A stretch of 25,277 nt of DNA from DAOMNN01 sp050486545. GTDB taxonomy: Bacteria; Pseudomonadota; Gammaproteobacteria; Burkholderiales; Rhodocyclaceae. Where the stretch lies: the NCBI GenBank assembly GCA_050486545.1, contig JBJHDM010000047.1, forward strand, positions 1 to 25,277, given 5' to 3'. Below the pieces are notes generated by a model. The model was not told where the DNA came from. It saw only the letters and a program-made list of their open reading frames with translations, and made no database searches. The translations under genes were made by a program, and so were the position numbers. Of the stretch, positions 8,684 through 16,035 are shown one piece after another. The first letter of the stretch is position 1. Each line of letters starts with the position of its first letter.

Positions 8684-8693
8684 GCCGGACGAA

Positions 8694-10301
8694 TCAGACG
8701 GGTTCCGGGGGCCTGGCCGGTTTGTCCGGAGCCTCGCGATCGGCTGGGGCGTCATCGGCTTCGGGAGCCTCCCGGCGGTCTTCCGGCGCATCCTGATCCT
8801 GCGGTGCGTTGCCGTTCGCGGTGTCGCCGGAGCGAGCCCCGGCATCGGTCGGGGGGACGTCCGTGACGGGGTCGGTGCGCAGCGAGGGCGGGAACATCGA
8901 TGGTGTGTCGAGTGAACCGCCTCCGGAAGCCCGATGGCGTGCAATGGCCTCTTCGCGCACCTCGGCCTGCACCCTTCTCAGGGTCGGGTAGGCCAGGGCG
9001 TGGTACAGGGGGACTGGCGACACCGAACGCGAGAAGCCGTGCGCGATCACGGCGGTGGCCATCAGCGGAAGCAACATCTGATGATTGGCGGTCATCTCCA
9101 TGACGATGACGAAGGAGGTGATCGGGGTCTGCGTCATGCCGGCGAGAAACGCTACCATGCCGAGGGTCAGGATCGCGGCGCTTTGCTCCGGAGGGAGAAA
9201 GAGCGCGATGTTGGCGCCCAGTCCTGCACCGACGGCGAGCGAGGGTGCGAAGACGCCACCGGGAATCCGGCTCAGGAACGCGAGCCAGATCACGAACATC
9301 TTGGCGATCAGGAAGTAGAAGGGCAGTTGTGCCGTTCCTTCGAGGGCGGCCTTCGTTTCGCCGTAGCCGGTCCCGTAGGTGAGTCCGCCGGTGGCCAGCC
9401 CGACGACGGCGGTTCCCAGGCCGCAGCCGGCGGCGAACAGGACCGGTCGCGTCGTGGAGAGCTCGCCGAGCCGGCCCGGGAGTCCGCGTGAAGAGGCGAT
9501 CAGGGTCCGGGCGAACAGCCCGCCGAGCAAACCCCCGGCCGCACCGCAGGCGAGCACGGGCCAGATGCCGGTGGGCCAGTCGAGCGAGGCCGGCGTCCGG
9601 CCGAAGTAGGTGTAGGTTCCCAGCACCGCGAGCGACATGAGGCCGGCGAAGATGACCGAGGTGAGCGTGGTGCTGTTCGCCTGGAAGGCGCGGTAGCGGC
9701 ACATCTCCTCGATCGCGAACATGATCCCGCCCAGCGGGGTGTTGAAGGCGGCCGCGATGCCGGCACCACTGCCGGCGACGATGAGGTCCCGGCTCGATGC
9801 GATGCGGTTCTTCTTGCGGCTGGCCAGCAGGTGCATGACCGAGGCGCCGATCTGGACGGAAGGGCCCTCGCGACCGATGGATCCGCCCGAGAGGAGTCCG
9901 CCGAGCGTCAGGAGGATCTTGGCGATCGCGATCTTGAACGACAGCAGCTTGCGGCGGATGCGCCGGTCGTCGGTCAGCGAGGCAGCCAGCGCCTGCGGAA
10001 TGCCGCTTCCCTGGGTGGCGGGGAAGAATCGTCGTGCCAGCCAGGTCATCGCAGCGAAGCCGAGCGGTGCGATCAAGAGCGTCAGCCAGGGCGAGACCGA
10101 CATCATGTGGGCATGGATCTCGATCGCCAGTTCGGCACCGATCGCGAACAGGATCGCGAGCAGGCCCGCGAGCAGCGCCGCACTCACGAGCAGCGCGCGC
10201 CCACGCCAGCGCTTCAGGGACAGCCACGGCATCGCATAGCGCTTCCCGCCGCGTCTGAACTGCCTGAACGTCTTGCTCCGGGTGAGGCTTTCCTTGTCCA
10301 T
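8694..10301 (-). CDS. ClC-type voltage-gated chloride channel / Cl-/H+ antiporter
   Basis: A 535-residue inner-membrane protein with many hydrophobic helices. All ClC signatures are present: GSGIP near the first selectivity region; GREGPSVQIG, in which E145 is the gating glutamate; AAFNTPLGGIMFAIEEM, in which E199 sits where the internal proton glutamate of E. coli ClcA (E203) lies; and GGVFAPSLAVGAGLG. Both glutamates suggest H+/Cl- exchange rather than a passive channel. No CBS domain follows; the C-terminus is an acidic, Pro/Ala/Asp-rich tail of about 90 residues that looks disordered. ATG at 10301 was chosen because the sequence becomes ClC-like and basic from there; ATG at 10232 (after GGGAAG) is a serious alternative. 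It is divergent from a marR gene. Confidence 0.92.
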   Translation of the reverse strand: MDKESLTRSKTFRQFRRGGKRYAMPWLSLKRWRGRALLVSAALLAGLLAILFAIGAELAIEIHAHMMSVSPWLTLLIAPLGFAAMTWLARRFFPATQGSGIPQALAASLTDDRRIRRKLLSFKIAIAKILLTLGGLLSGGSIGREGPSVQIGASVMHLLASRKKNRIASSRDLIVAGSGAGIAAAFNTPLGGIMFAIEEMCRYRAFQANSTTLTSVIFAGLMSLAVLGTYTYFGRTPASLDWPTGIWPVLACGAAGGLLGGLFARTLIASSRGLPGRLGELSTTRPVLFAAGCGLGTAVVGLATGGLTYGTGYGETKAALEGTAQLPFYFLIAKMFVIWLAFLSRIPGGVFAPSLAVGAGLGANIALFLPPEQSAAILTLGMVAFLAGMTQTPITSFVIVMEMTANHQMLLPLMATAVIAHGFSRSVSPVPLYHALAYPTLRRVQAEVREEAIARHRASGGGSLDTPSMFPPSLRTDPVTDVPPTDAGARSGDTANGNAPQDQDAPEDRREAPEADDAPADREAPDKPARPPEPV

Positions 10302-10388
10302 CTGCGGCAGTCGGGGGGCGAAGTCGCGGTTATCCGGTCCGCTGGTGCGTACTTCGGGGGCGGCAGGATGCGAACGACCTTCCGTTTT

Positions 10389-10423
10389 CCCGCATGTCGT
10401 ACGCCTTGCACTCGACATGCGGG
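10389..10423. promoter_or_regulatory. Perfect 11-bp inverted repeat between clc and marR
   Basis: CCCGCATGTCG and CGACATGCGGG are exact reverse complements separated by 13 bases. Neither strand has a T-run after the stem and both genes read away from it, so it is not a terminator. Half-sites two helical turns apart fit a dimeric regulator's operator, possibly the adjacent MarR protein; that link is inference. Confidence 0.5.
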
Positions 10424-10459
10424 GGCCGCATCTTGTTACGCCGTGCTACGCGCCAGAGC

Positions 10460-10492
10460 CGGTTTTCGATACGATACGCGAACCGTCCGGTT
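10460..10492. promoter_or_regulatory. Possible operator: CGGTT/AACCG half-sites before marR
   Basis: CGGTTTTCG and CGCGAACCG form an imperfect inverted repeat (7 of 9 positions) around an 8-base centre. The right half then forms a second small inverted repeat with a further CGGTT (AACCG-TC-CGGTT). The three half-sites lie 28-60 bases before the marR start, where a MarR-family repressor often binds its own promoter. TACGAT at 10470 could be a weak -10. Confidence 0.35.
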
Positions 10493-10525
10493 TTTCCCAT
10501 TCTGGTTTTCCTGGAGAGCATGCAG

Positions 10526-11041
10526 ATGCCGCGCAAGTCCGCCACCCAATCCGTCCCCTCCGCTTCGGAACCCGGGCAGGTGACCCCGTTGCAGGTGCTG
10601 CAGCGATTCCGGGTGCTCATTCGCACGGCCCAGCGCCACTCCCAATGGATCGAGCGCCAGAGCGGGATCACCGGCGCGCAGCTGTGGGCCATGCAGGAGC
10701 TTTCGGAAAAGCCGGGCCTGCGGGTCGGAGAACTGGCGAACCTGATGGCGCTGCATCAATCGACGGCCTCGAACATGATCGACAAGCTCGAGTCCTCGGC
10801 TTTGGTGCGCAAGGAACGGACCAGCGCCGATCAGCGCGTCGTGCGGCTGTACCTGACCGAGGCCGGGAGCGAATTGCTGGCCACCGCGCCTTCTCCCGCG
10901 CGGGGGGTGCTGCCCGAAGCGCTGCGCTTGCTCGACCCGCAGGACCTCTCCGGCCTGCAACGAAATCTCGATACGCTGCTCGAGCAGATCAAGCACCTGG
11001 ACGAAGGTTTCGGGATGCAGCCCTTGCCGTTCACCGAATAG
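10526..11041 (+). CDS. MarR-family winged-helix transcriptional regulator
   Basis: A 171-residue DNA-binding regulator. The winged-helix core runs QLWAMQELSEKPGLRVGELA, then LMALHQSTASNMIDKLESSA (recognition helix), then LVRKERTSADQRVVRLYLTE, whose DxR in the wing is the MarR hallmark. Helices on both sides (LQVLQRFRVLIRTAQRHSQW and a C-terminal amphipathic helix) would make the dimer interface. GGAGAG at 10513-10518 fits ATG 10526 better than ATG 10520, which would be too close. The gene diverges from clc, making clc and marR itself the likely targets; the ligand is unknown. It converges on the VWA gene 13 bases away. Confidence 0.88.
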   Translation: MPRKSATQSVPSASEPGQVTPLQVLQRFRVLIRTAQRHSQWIERQSGITGAQLWAMQELSEKPGLRVGELANLMALHQSTASNMIDKLESSALVRKERTSADQRVVRLYLTEAGSELLATAPSPARGVLPEALRLLDPQDLSGLQRNLDTLLEQIKHLDEGFGMQPLPFTE

Positions 11042-11054
11042 CGACTGCGACGGC

Positions 11055-12233
11055 CTACTGCCGCTTCGACAGGCGGGTCATGGCCTGTTCTAGCCCGGCG
11101 ACCGACATCGGGTACATCCGGCCACCCATGATCTGGTGGAGGATCTCGATCGACTTGCGGTAGGGCCAGAGTCGTTCGGGTTCGGGATTGAGCCATGCAG
11201 CCGACGGCCAGGCATCGAGCATGCGCCGCAACCAGGTCGCACCGGGTTCCTCGTTCATGTGCTCGATCGAGCCGTGCTGGTAGACGATCTCGTAGGGGCT
11301 CATCGTCGCATCCCCGACGAAGATCAGCTTGTAGTCCGGCCCGTACTTGTGCAGCAGGTCGGTGACCGCGATGCGCTCGGAATGGCGCCGGTGGCCGTCG
11401 CGCCAGACGCTCTCGTACACGCAGTTGTGGAAGTAGAAATACTCAAGGTGCTTGAACTCGGTGCGGCAGGCCGAGAACAGTGCTTCGCACGCCTTGACGT
11501 GGTCGTCCATCGAGCCGCCGACGTCGAGGAAGAGCAGCACCTTGACCGCGTTGTGCCGCTCCGGGCGCATCATCAGGTCGAGCCACCCGGCGTTCCTCGC
11601 CGTCGCGGAAATGGTCCGGTCCAGGTCCAGCTCCTCGGCCGCCCCTTCGCGTGCGAAGCGTCGCAGGCGCCGCAGGGCGACCTTGATGTTGCGCGTGCCC
11701 AGTTCGACCGAATCGTCCAGGTTGCGGTATTCGCGTCGCTCCCATACCTTGACGGCGGTGCGGTTTCCGGCCGACGGGCCGCCGACCCGGATGCCTTCGG
11801 GGTGGTAGCCGCTGTTTCCGTAGGGCGAGGTGCCGCCCGTGCCGATCCACTTCGAACCGCCCTGGTGGCGTTCCTTTTGCTCTTCGAGCCGCTGGCGGAA
11901 CTGCTCCATCAGCTTGTCCCAGCCGAGCTTCTCGAGCTTCGCCCGGTCTTCCGCGCTCAGGTGGCGGGCCGCCATCGCGCGCAGCCAGTCCTCGGGCAGC
12001 AGCACATCCGGCCCCGGCAACTCGGACACGTGTCCAAAATACTGACCGAAGGCCTTGTCGAAGCGGTCGTAATGGGACTCGTCCTTGACCAGGCATGCCC
12101 GCGAGAAATAGTAGAACTCGTCGATCGAGTGCCCGCACACGCGTTCCTGCAACCCCTCGAGCAGGGTCAGGTACTCGCGGGTCGACACCGGAAGCTTCTG
12201 TGATTTCAGGTGCAGGAAGAAGTCGATCAGCAT
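11055..12233 (-). CDS. CoxE-like VWA domain protein, partner of MoxR ATPase
   Basis: A 392-residue cytoplasmic protein. Residues about 1-225 form the helical N-terminal region of CoxE-like proteins (opening MLIDFFLHLKSQKLPVSTRE). A glycine-rich linker lies near 125-160, and a von Willebrand A fold follows from about 230. The metal site is LFLDVGGSMDD (D237-x-G-x-S241): the usual DxSxS has Gly for the first Ser, as I recall for many members of this proteobacterial family; a later FVGDATMSP (D308) may supply the remaining ligand. Known MoxR-VWA pairs act as chaperones that insert cofactors into or activate target enzymes. The gene follows moxR after 38 bases and is probably co-transcribed. The client is not evident; the divergent cytochromes are a candidate only by proximity. 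Confidence 0.88.
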   Translation of the reverse strand: MLIDFFLHLKSQKLPVSTREYLTLLEGLQERVCGHSIDEFYYFSRACLVKDESHYDRFDKAFGQYFGHVSELPGPDVLLPEDWLRAMAARHLSAEDRAKLEKLGWDKLMEQFRQRLEEQKERHQGGSKWIGTGGTSPYGNSGYHPEGIRVGGPSAGNRTAVKVWERREYRNLDDSVELGTRNIKVALRRLRRFAREGAAEELDLDRTISATARNAGWLDLMMRPERHNAVKVLLFLDVGGSMDDHVKACEALFSACRTEFKHLEYFYFHNCVYESVWRDGHRRHSERIAVTDLLHKYGPDYKLIFVGDATMSPYEIVYQHGSIEHMNEEPGATWLRRMLDAWPSAAWLNPEPERLWPYRKSIEILHQIMGGRMYPMSVAGLEQAMTRLSKRQ

Positions 12234-12271
12234 TAGGGGTTGGCCTGGGGGTGCCGGGGCGTCCGATCCGT

Positions 12272-13114
12272 TCAGCGGTTGTGCCGCGCCATTGCCACGA
12301 GGCGCTCGAACAGGTGCAGGTCCTGCTCGTTCTTGAGCAGGGCGCCGGCCAGCGGCGGGACCACGACCTTGCCGTCCTGGGACTTCAGCGCTTCGGGTGG
12401 GATGTCCTCGGCCACGAGCAGCTTGAGCCAGTCGAGCAGTTCGGAGGTCGAGGGCTTCTTCTTGATGCCCGGAACGTCGCGCAGCCCGAAGAACACCTCC
12501 ATGGCTTCGCGCAGCAGGGTCTTGCGGATCTCGGGGAAATGCACGTCGACGATCCGCTGCATCGTGTCGCGGTCGGGGAAACGGATGTAGTGGAAGAAGC
12601 AGCGGCGCAGGAACGCGTCGGGCAGTTCCTTCTCGTTGTTCGAGGTGATGAACACGATCGGGCGGTGGCGCGCACGAACCGTCTCGCGGGTCTCATAGAC
12701 GTGGAACTCCATGCGATCGAGTTCGCGCAGCAAGTCGTTGGGAAACTCGATGTCGGCCTTGTCGATCTCGTCGATCAGTACGACGGTCGGCACGTCGGCA
12801 TCGAACGCCTGCCAAAGCACACCCTTGACGATGTAGTTGGCGATGTCGCGGACGCGGTCGTCGCCAAGTTGCGAGTCGCGCAGACGGGACACCGCATCGT
12901 ATTCGTACAGGCCTTGCTGGGCCTTGGTGGTGGACTTGATGTGCCACTGCACCAGCGGCAGTCCGAGCGCGGATGCGACCTCTTCGGCAAGCATGGTCTT
13001 GCCGGTGCCGGGCTCGCCCTTGATCAGAAGCGGGCGTTGCAGGCGGATACAGGCGTTGACGGCCAGCATCAGATCGGGGGTGGCGACGTAGTCCTTGGTC
13101 CCTTCGAATTGCAT
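12272..13114 (-). CDS. MoxR-family AAA+ ATPase
   Basis: A 280-residue AAA+ ATPase. Walker A GEPGTGKT is at residues 33-40 (K39), Walker B VVLIDEID at 111-118 (D115, E116), and sensor 1 FITSNNEKELPDAF at about 155-168, followed by the arginine pair R170/R171. ATG at 13114 is preceded by an excellent Shine-Dalgarno (AGGAGG). It is shorter than MoxR proper, as usual in the subgroup that pairs with CoxE-like VWA proteins. It would form a hexameric ring that remodels client proteins with the VWA partner encoded directly downstream. Confidence 0.92.
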   Translation of the reverse strand: MQFEGTKDYVATPDLMLAVNACIRLQRPLLIKGEPGTGKTMLAEEVASALGLPLVQWHIKSTTKAQQGLYEYDAVSRLRDSQLGDDRVRDIANYIVKGVLWQAFDADVPTVVLIDEIDKADIEFPNDLLRELDRMEFHVYETRETVRARHRPIVFITSNNEKELPDAFLRRCFFHYIRFPDRDTMQRIVDVHFPEIRKTLLREAMEVFFGLRDVPGIKKKPSTSELLDWLKLLVAEDIPPEALKSQDGKVVVPPLAGALLKNEQDLHLFERLVAMARHNR

Positions 13115-13140
13115 GGTTCAGTTTCCTCCTGAAGCCCCCA

Positions 13141-13146
13141 AGTATA
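13141..13146 (-). promoter_or_regulatory. Possible -10 box for the moxR-VWA operon
   Basis: On the minus strand TATACT lies about 27 bases before the moxR start. The -35 position 17 bases further up is GC-rich and not consensus, so the call rests on the -10 and its location in the divergent gap. Confidence 0.3.
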
Positions 13147-13211
13147 AGGCAAGCCCGGGAGCACCACCCGAAAGTCGTGGTTGCGTTATCGATGCGGAAT
13201 GAAACCAGCGT

Positions 13212-13241
13212 TTGCATTGTGTCTACCGTGAGACGTAGAAT
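13212..13241 (+). promoter_or_regulatory. Sigma-70-like promoter for the cytochrome pair
   Basis: TTGCAT (13212-13217) and TAGAAT (13236-13241) are separated by 18 bases, about 48 bases before the first cytochrome ATG. The -10 matches consensus at five of six positions. The gap between moxR and the cytochromes is 175 bases and holds no other gene. Confidence 0.55.
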
Positions 13242-13289
13242 TTTCCGGTCGTTTCAAATCCCAATCACAATTCCAACAGAGGAGACAAC

Positions 13290-13622
13290 ATGGAGGGACG
13301 ACACATTCTGGTCGCAGCGGCACTTGCCGTGGCGTCTGCCGGCGCGTTTGCGCTGGAGGGGGATCCGGAGGCCGCACAGGACAAGCTGTCGATGTGCATC
13401 GGATGTCATGGCATTCCCGGATACCGCACGGCCTTCCCGGAGGTGTACCCGGTGCCGAAACTGGGTGGGCAGCACGCCGAGTACATCGTGCGCGCGCTGC
13501 AGGCCTACCGTGACGAAAGACGTCGGCATCCGAGCATGCAGGCGATCGCACGGGATCTTACCGATCAGGACATGGCCGACTTTGCCGCCTACTATTCGAG
13601 ACCGCAAGGAGGTGCCCGATGA
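13290..13622 (+). CDS. Periplasmic monohaem cytochrome c (c4/c553-like)
   Basis: A 110-residue protein with a signal peptide (about residues 1-21, hydrophobic core ILVAAALAVASAGA, likely cleaved after AFA). A single haem site CIGCH (C36, C39, H40) follows, with M83 in RHPSM the probable sixth haem ligand. PKLGGQHAEYIVRALQAY is the block typical of cytochrome c4-type domains. The start has a strong Shine-Dalgarno (GAGGAG). It probably shuttles electrons in the periplasm between quinol-oxidising complexes and a terminal oxidase or other acceptor. The next cytochrome gene overlaps its stop, so the two are co-translated and may act together like the halves of dihaem cytochrome c4. Confidence 0.9.
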   Translation: MEGRHILVAAALAVASAGAFALEGDPEAAQDKLSMCIGCHGIPGYRTAFPEVYPVPKLGGQHAEYIVRALQAYRDERRRHPSMQAIARDLTDQDMADFAAYYSRPQGGAR

Positions 13623-13942
13623 TGCGCACTCGATGGATCATCGGCACTCTGACCCTGTTCGTGGCCACGACGTCCGCGCATGCATGGGATGCGGCAAGGG
13701 GCAAGGAAATCTCAGGGGTTTGCGCGGCCTGTCATGGCGTGGACGGCAACAGCCCGACGCCGGACTTTCCGATCATCGCTGGACAGCATGCCGAGTACCT
13801 GTACCGGTCGATGCTCGACTACAAGCTCGGGAACCGGGTCGACCCCATCATGCAGGGCCAGGTGGCGGAGTTGTCCCGACGCGACATGCGTGATCTCGCG
13901 GCGTACTTCGCTTCGCAGGAAGGCCTGTACCTGAAGCGCTGA
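13619..13942 (+). CDS. Periplasmic monohaem cytochrome c (c4-like, second of pair)
   Basis: A 107-residue protein with a signal peptide (residues 1-22, likely cleaved after SAHA), one haem site CAACH (C35, C38, H39) and a probable axial M78 in DPIMQG. IIAGQHAEYLYRSMLDYKLG parallels the GGQHAEY block of its neighbour, so the two genes are probably related by duplication. The start ATG overlaps the previous stop (ATGA) and is preceded by AAGGAGGTG, a near-perfect ribosome binding site that suggests substantial translation. Periplasmic electron carrier; partner unknown. Confidence 0.9.
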   Translation: MMRTRWIIGTLTLFVATTSAHAWDAARGKEISGVCAACHGVDGNSPTPDFPIIAGQHAEYLYRSMLDYKLGNRVDPIMQGQVAELSRRDMRDLAAYFASQEGLYLKR

Positions 13943-13973
13943 GGAGGCGTCACGGCGATCGCTTACGCAGAAC

Positions 13974-14098
13974 GCGTAGGGCGGCTTGGCGTTTATCGCG
14001 CACATTGGTGGATTGCGCCTTTGGCGCGAATCCACCCTACCTGGGATCCGCGACGGCTCGTGCGACCAGCGTAGGGCGGCTTCGCGAAGCAAGCCGCC
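13974..14098. repeat. Hairpin-forming dispersed-repeat-like elements between convergent genes
   Basis: GCGTAGGGCGGCTT occurs twice (13974-13987 and 14069-14082). Between the copies lies a hairpin (14007-14036) with GGTGGATT...AATCCACC arms closing around GCGCCTTTGGCGC. The second copy extends into GGCGGCTT...AAGCCGCC (14075-14098), enclosing the palindrome GCTTCGCGAAGC. Motifs of the GTAGGGTGGATTCGCGCC kind are familiar as scattered intergenic repeats in proteobacterial genomes. They lie between the ends of the cytochrome and M48 genes and may act as a two-way terminator. The rest of the 230-base gap shows no gene. Confidence 0.65.
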
Positions 14099-14172
14099 AA
14101 TCGGCGGTTGGATCGCGGTATGCATCGGAATTCAATGGCCTACAATGGTTCGTTGCCCGGCCGCAGTCCCGT

Positions 14173-16032
14173 TCAGCGGTCCGCGTACTGCAACAGCGGA
14201 GGGGTAGGGCAGTCGAGGGCCTGGCAGACGGCACGCAGCAGTTCGGCTTCGGCTGCCGTGACCTTTCCGTCGTGCTGGACCGCCGTGGCGCTGGCCTCGA
14301 CGAGCTTGCGGCGGAATTCCGGGCGGGTGGCGCCGAGATGTCCGAGGATGCGGTCGAGATCCCGTACGTTCAGCTTACCGGATGCCTGTGCAATGTCCCA
14401 CGGCCCCTCGAATGGGGCCACCGCCGCAGCGGCTTCGAATGCACGGGCCGCTTCGGCCTCATCCGATCCGCCTGCACGTGCGAGAAGTGCCAGCAGCCGA
14501 GCCGTGTCGGACTTGAGGGTTCCGAGCGAGACGGTCGCCGTAGCGGTCTCGCGTCCGGGCCGGAGCGAAGCGTGGAGCAGGCGCCGTACCACGTACTCGA
14601 ACAGCGATGTGCGTCCGTCGGCCTGGATCAGGGTCTCGGCGGCTTCGAGGATCTGCTCGCGGGCCTCTTCCCCGAGTTCGCGCAGCGTCGGCAGCGCCAG
14701 GTCGAGCAGGGGCAGGCGCATGCCCGGATGGCCGCCATGCAGCCAGCGCGCATGCTTTTCGGATTCGTTGCGGGCGGCGAGGCCGAAGCGCTTTTCGACC
14801 ACGGCGGACTGGCGTTCACGAATCTCCGGATCGCGCGACAGCAGCAGGGCGAGCACCATCGATCGCGCTCCGCCGGGTTGATGCACGGCATCGAGCACGT
14901 CGGAAGGTAGCGCGTCGATCAGCCGATGGGTGTAGGCGACGTGCTCGGGTTCGACATTGCCCACCGAGGCGGTGAATCCCGCGGCAGAAAACCCGGCGGT
15001 GGCCGAAGCGGTACCCGAGGCGGGCGTATCGGCGTGCGATCGTTTCGGTTCCGGAGCGCTCGATCCGCGGAAGCTCGGGTCGATGCGGCGAATCCGGGAT
15101 TCGATCGGCGGATGGGTGGCCAGCAGGGCCGAGAAGCGCGCGCTCGTGCCGAAGAACATGTGGCTGGCTTCCTCGGCGCGGGGGTGATGGATCTCGGATC
15201 CGACCCCGGCGATGCGCTTGAGCGCACCGGCGATGCCGGATGGATTGCGGGTGTATTGCACCGCCGACGCATCGGCGAGGTATTCGCGTTGCCGGGAGAC
15301 ACCGGCCTTGATGAGCTTGCCGAACAGCACGCCAATGTAGCCGACGATCACGAGTGCGAGACCGGTCATGACGATGGGCGCGGCCCCGCGATCCGATCCG
15401 CGGGCGCTGCGCATCAGCACCCGGCCGACCAGGGTGAGCAGCAGGATTCCGTGAAGGACGCCAAGCAGCTTCAGGTTCAGGCGCATGTCGCCATTGAGGA
15501 TGTGGCTGAACTCGTGGGCGATCACGCCCTGCAGTTCGTCACGCGAAAGCTGTTCGAGCGTGCCGCGCGTGACCGCCACCACCCCTTCGGTGACCTTGCT
15601 TCCCGCCGCGAACGCGTTGATGCCCTGTTCGGCGTCGAGGATGTAGACCGGAGGGGCGGGAATGCCGGACGCGAGTGCCATTTCCTCGACGACGTTGATC
15701 AGGCGGCGTTCGAGCGGATCGGTGGTCGAACGGGGCACGAGGCGGCCGCCGAGTTCCTCCGCGATGGCCGCGCCGCCGTTGCGCGAAAGGCTCAGTACCT
15801 TCCACGCCGATGCGAGCAGGATCACGCCGCCGACGGCGGCGGCCGTGAGCAGGAACAGCTCCGGGTTCCAGAGCGTGAGCGGCTGGGGCGGGCCGTCCGT
15901 AGCGCCCATCCCCAGCGCGAGGGAGAGCACGAGATAGACCGAGGCGATGATGCCCAGCACCGCCAGGGCGAACCAGAGGACCAGAAGGCGGCTGTGGCGG
16001 CGGGCGTGGTCCTGTGCGGCAAAAAAGTCCAT
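14173..16032 (-). CDS. Membrane M48-family zinc metalloprotease with TerB-like C-terminal domain
   Basis: A 619-residue protein, about twice the length of HtpX. Two N-terminal membrane segments (about residues 16-42 and 58-80) precede the protease core. The zinc site is HEFSH (H173, E174, H177), with E250 in REYLADASAV as third ligand; two more hydrophobic segments lie between them. From about residue 320 comes a Pro/Ala-rich linker, then a helical region of about 270 residues. Its end (VQHDGKVTAAEAELLRAVCQ) looks like a TerB-type domain, and LIQADGRTSLFEYVVRRL may be a second, degenerate one. HtpX-type enzymes degrade damaged membrane proteins. The start lies 3 bases after lemA, so translation is probably coupled; M48 and LemA genes are a known pair. 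Confidence 0.88.
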   Translation of the reverse strand: MDFFAAQDHARRHSRLLVLWFALAVLGIIASVYLVLSLALGMGATDGPPQPLTLWNPELFLLTAAAVGGVILLASAWKVLSLSRNGGAAIAEELGGRLVPRSTTDPLERRLINVVEEMALASGIPAPPVYILDAEQGINAFAAGSKVTEGVVAVTRGTLEQLSRDELQGVIAHEFSHILNGDMRLNLKLLGVLHGILLLTLVGRVLMRSARGSDRGAAPIVMTGLALVIVGYIGVLFGKLIKAGVSRQREYLADASAVQYTRNPSGIAGALKRIAGVGSEIHHPRAEEASHMFFGTSARFSALLATHPPIESRIRRIDPSFRGSSAPEPKRSHADTPASGTASATAGFSAAGFTASVGNVEPEHVAYTHRLIDALPSDVLDAVHQPGGARSMVLALLLSRDPEIRERQSAVVEKRFGLAARNESEKHARWLHGGHPGMRLPLLDLALPTLRELGEEAREQILEAAETLIQADGRTSLFEYVVRRLLHASLRPGRETATATVSLGTLKSDTARLLALLARAGGSDEAEAARAFEAAAAVAPFEGPWDIAQASGKLNVRDLDRILGHLGATRPEFRRKLVEASATAVQHDGKVTAAEAELLRAVCQALDCPTPPLLQYADR

Positions 16033-16035
16033 GTG

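Noticed and set aside
8684..8730. CCGG-rich sequence at the end of the glycan operon as a terminator
   Set aside because: The CCGG matches are 4 bp with long loops and there is no T-run.
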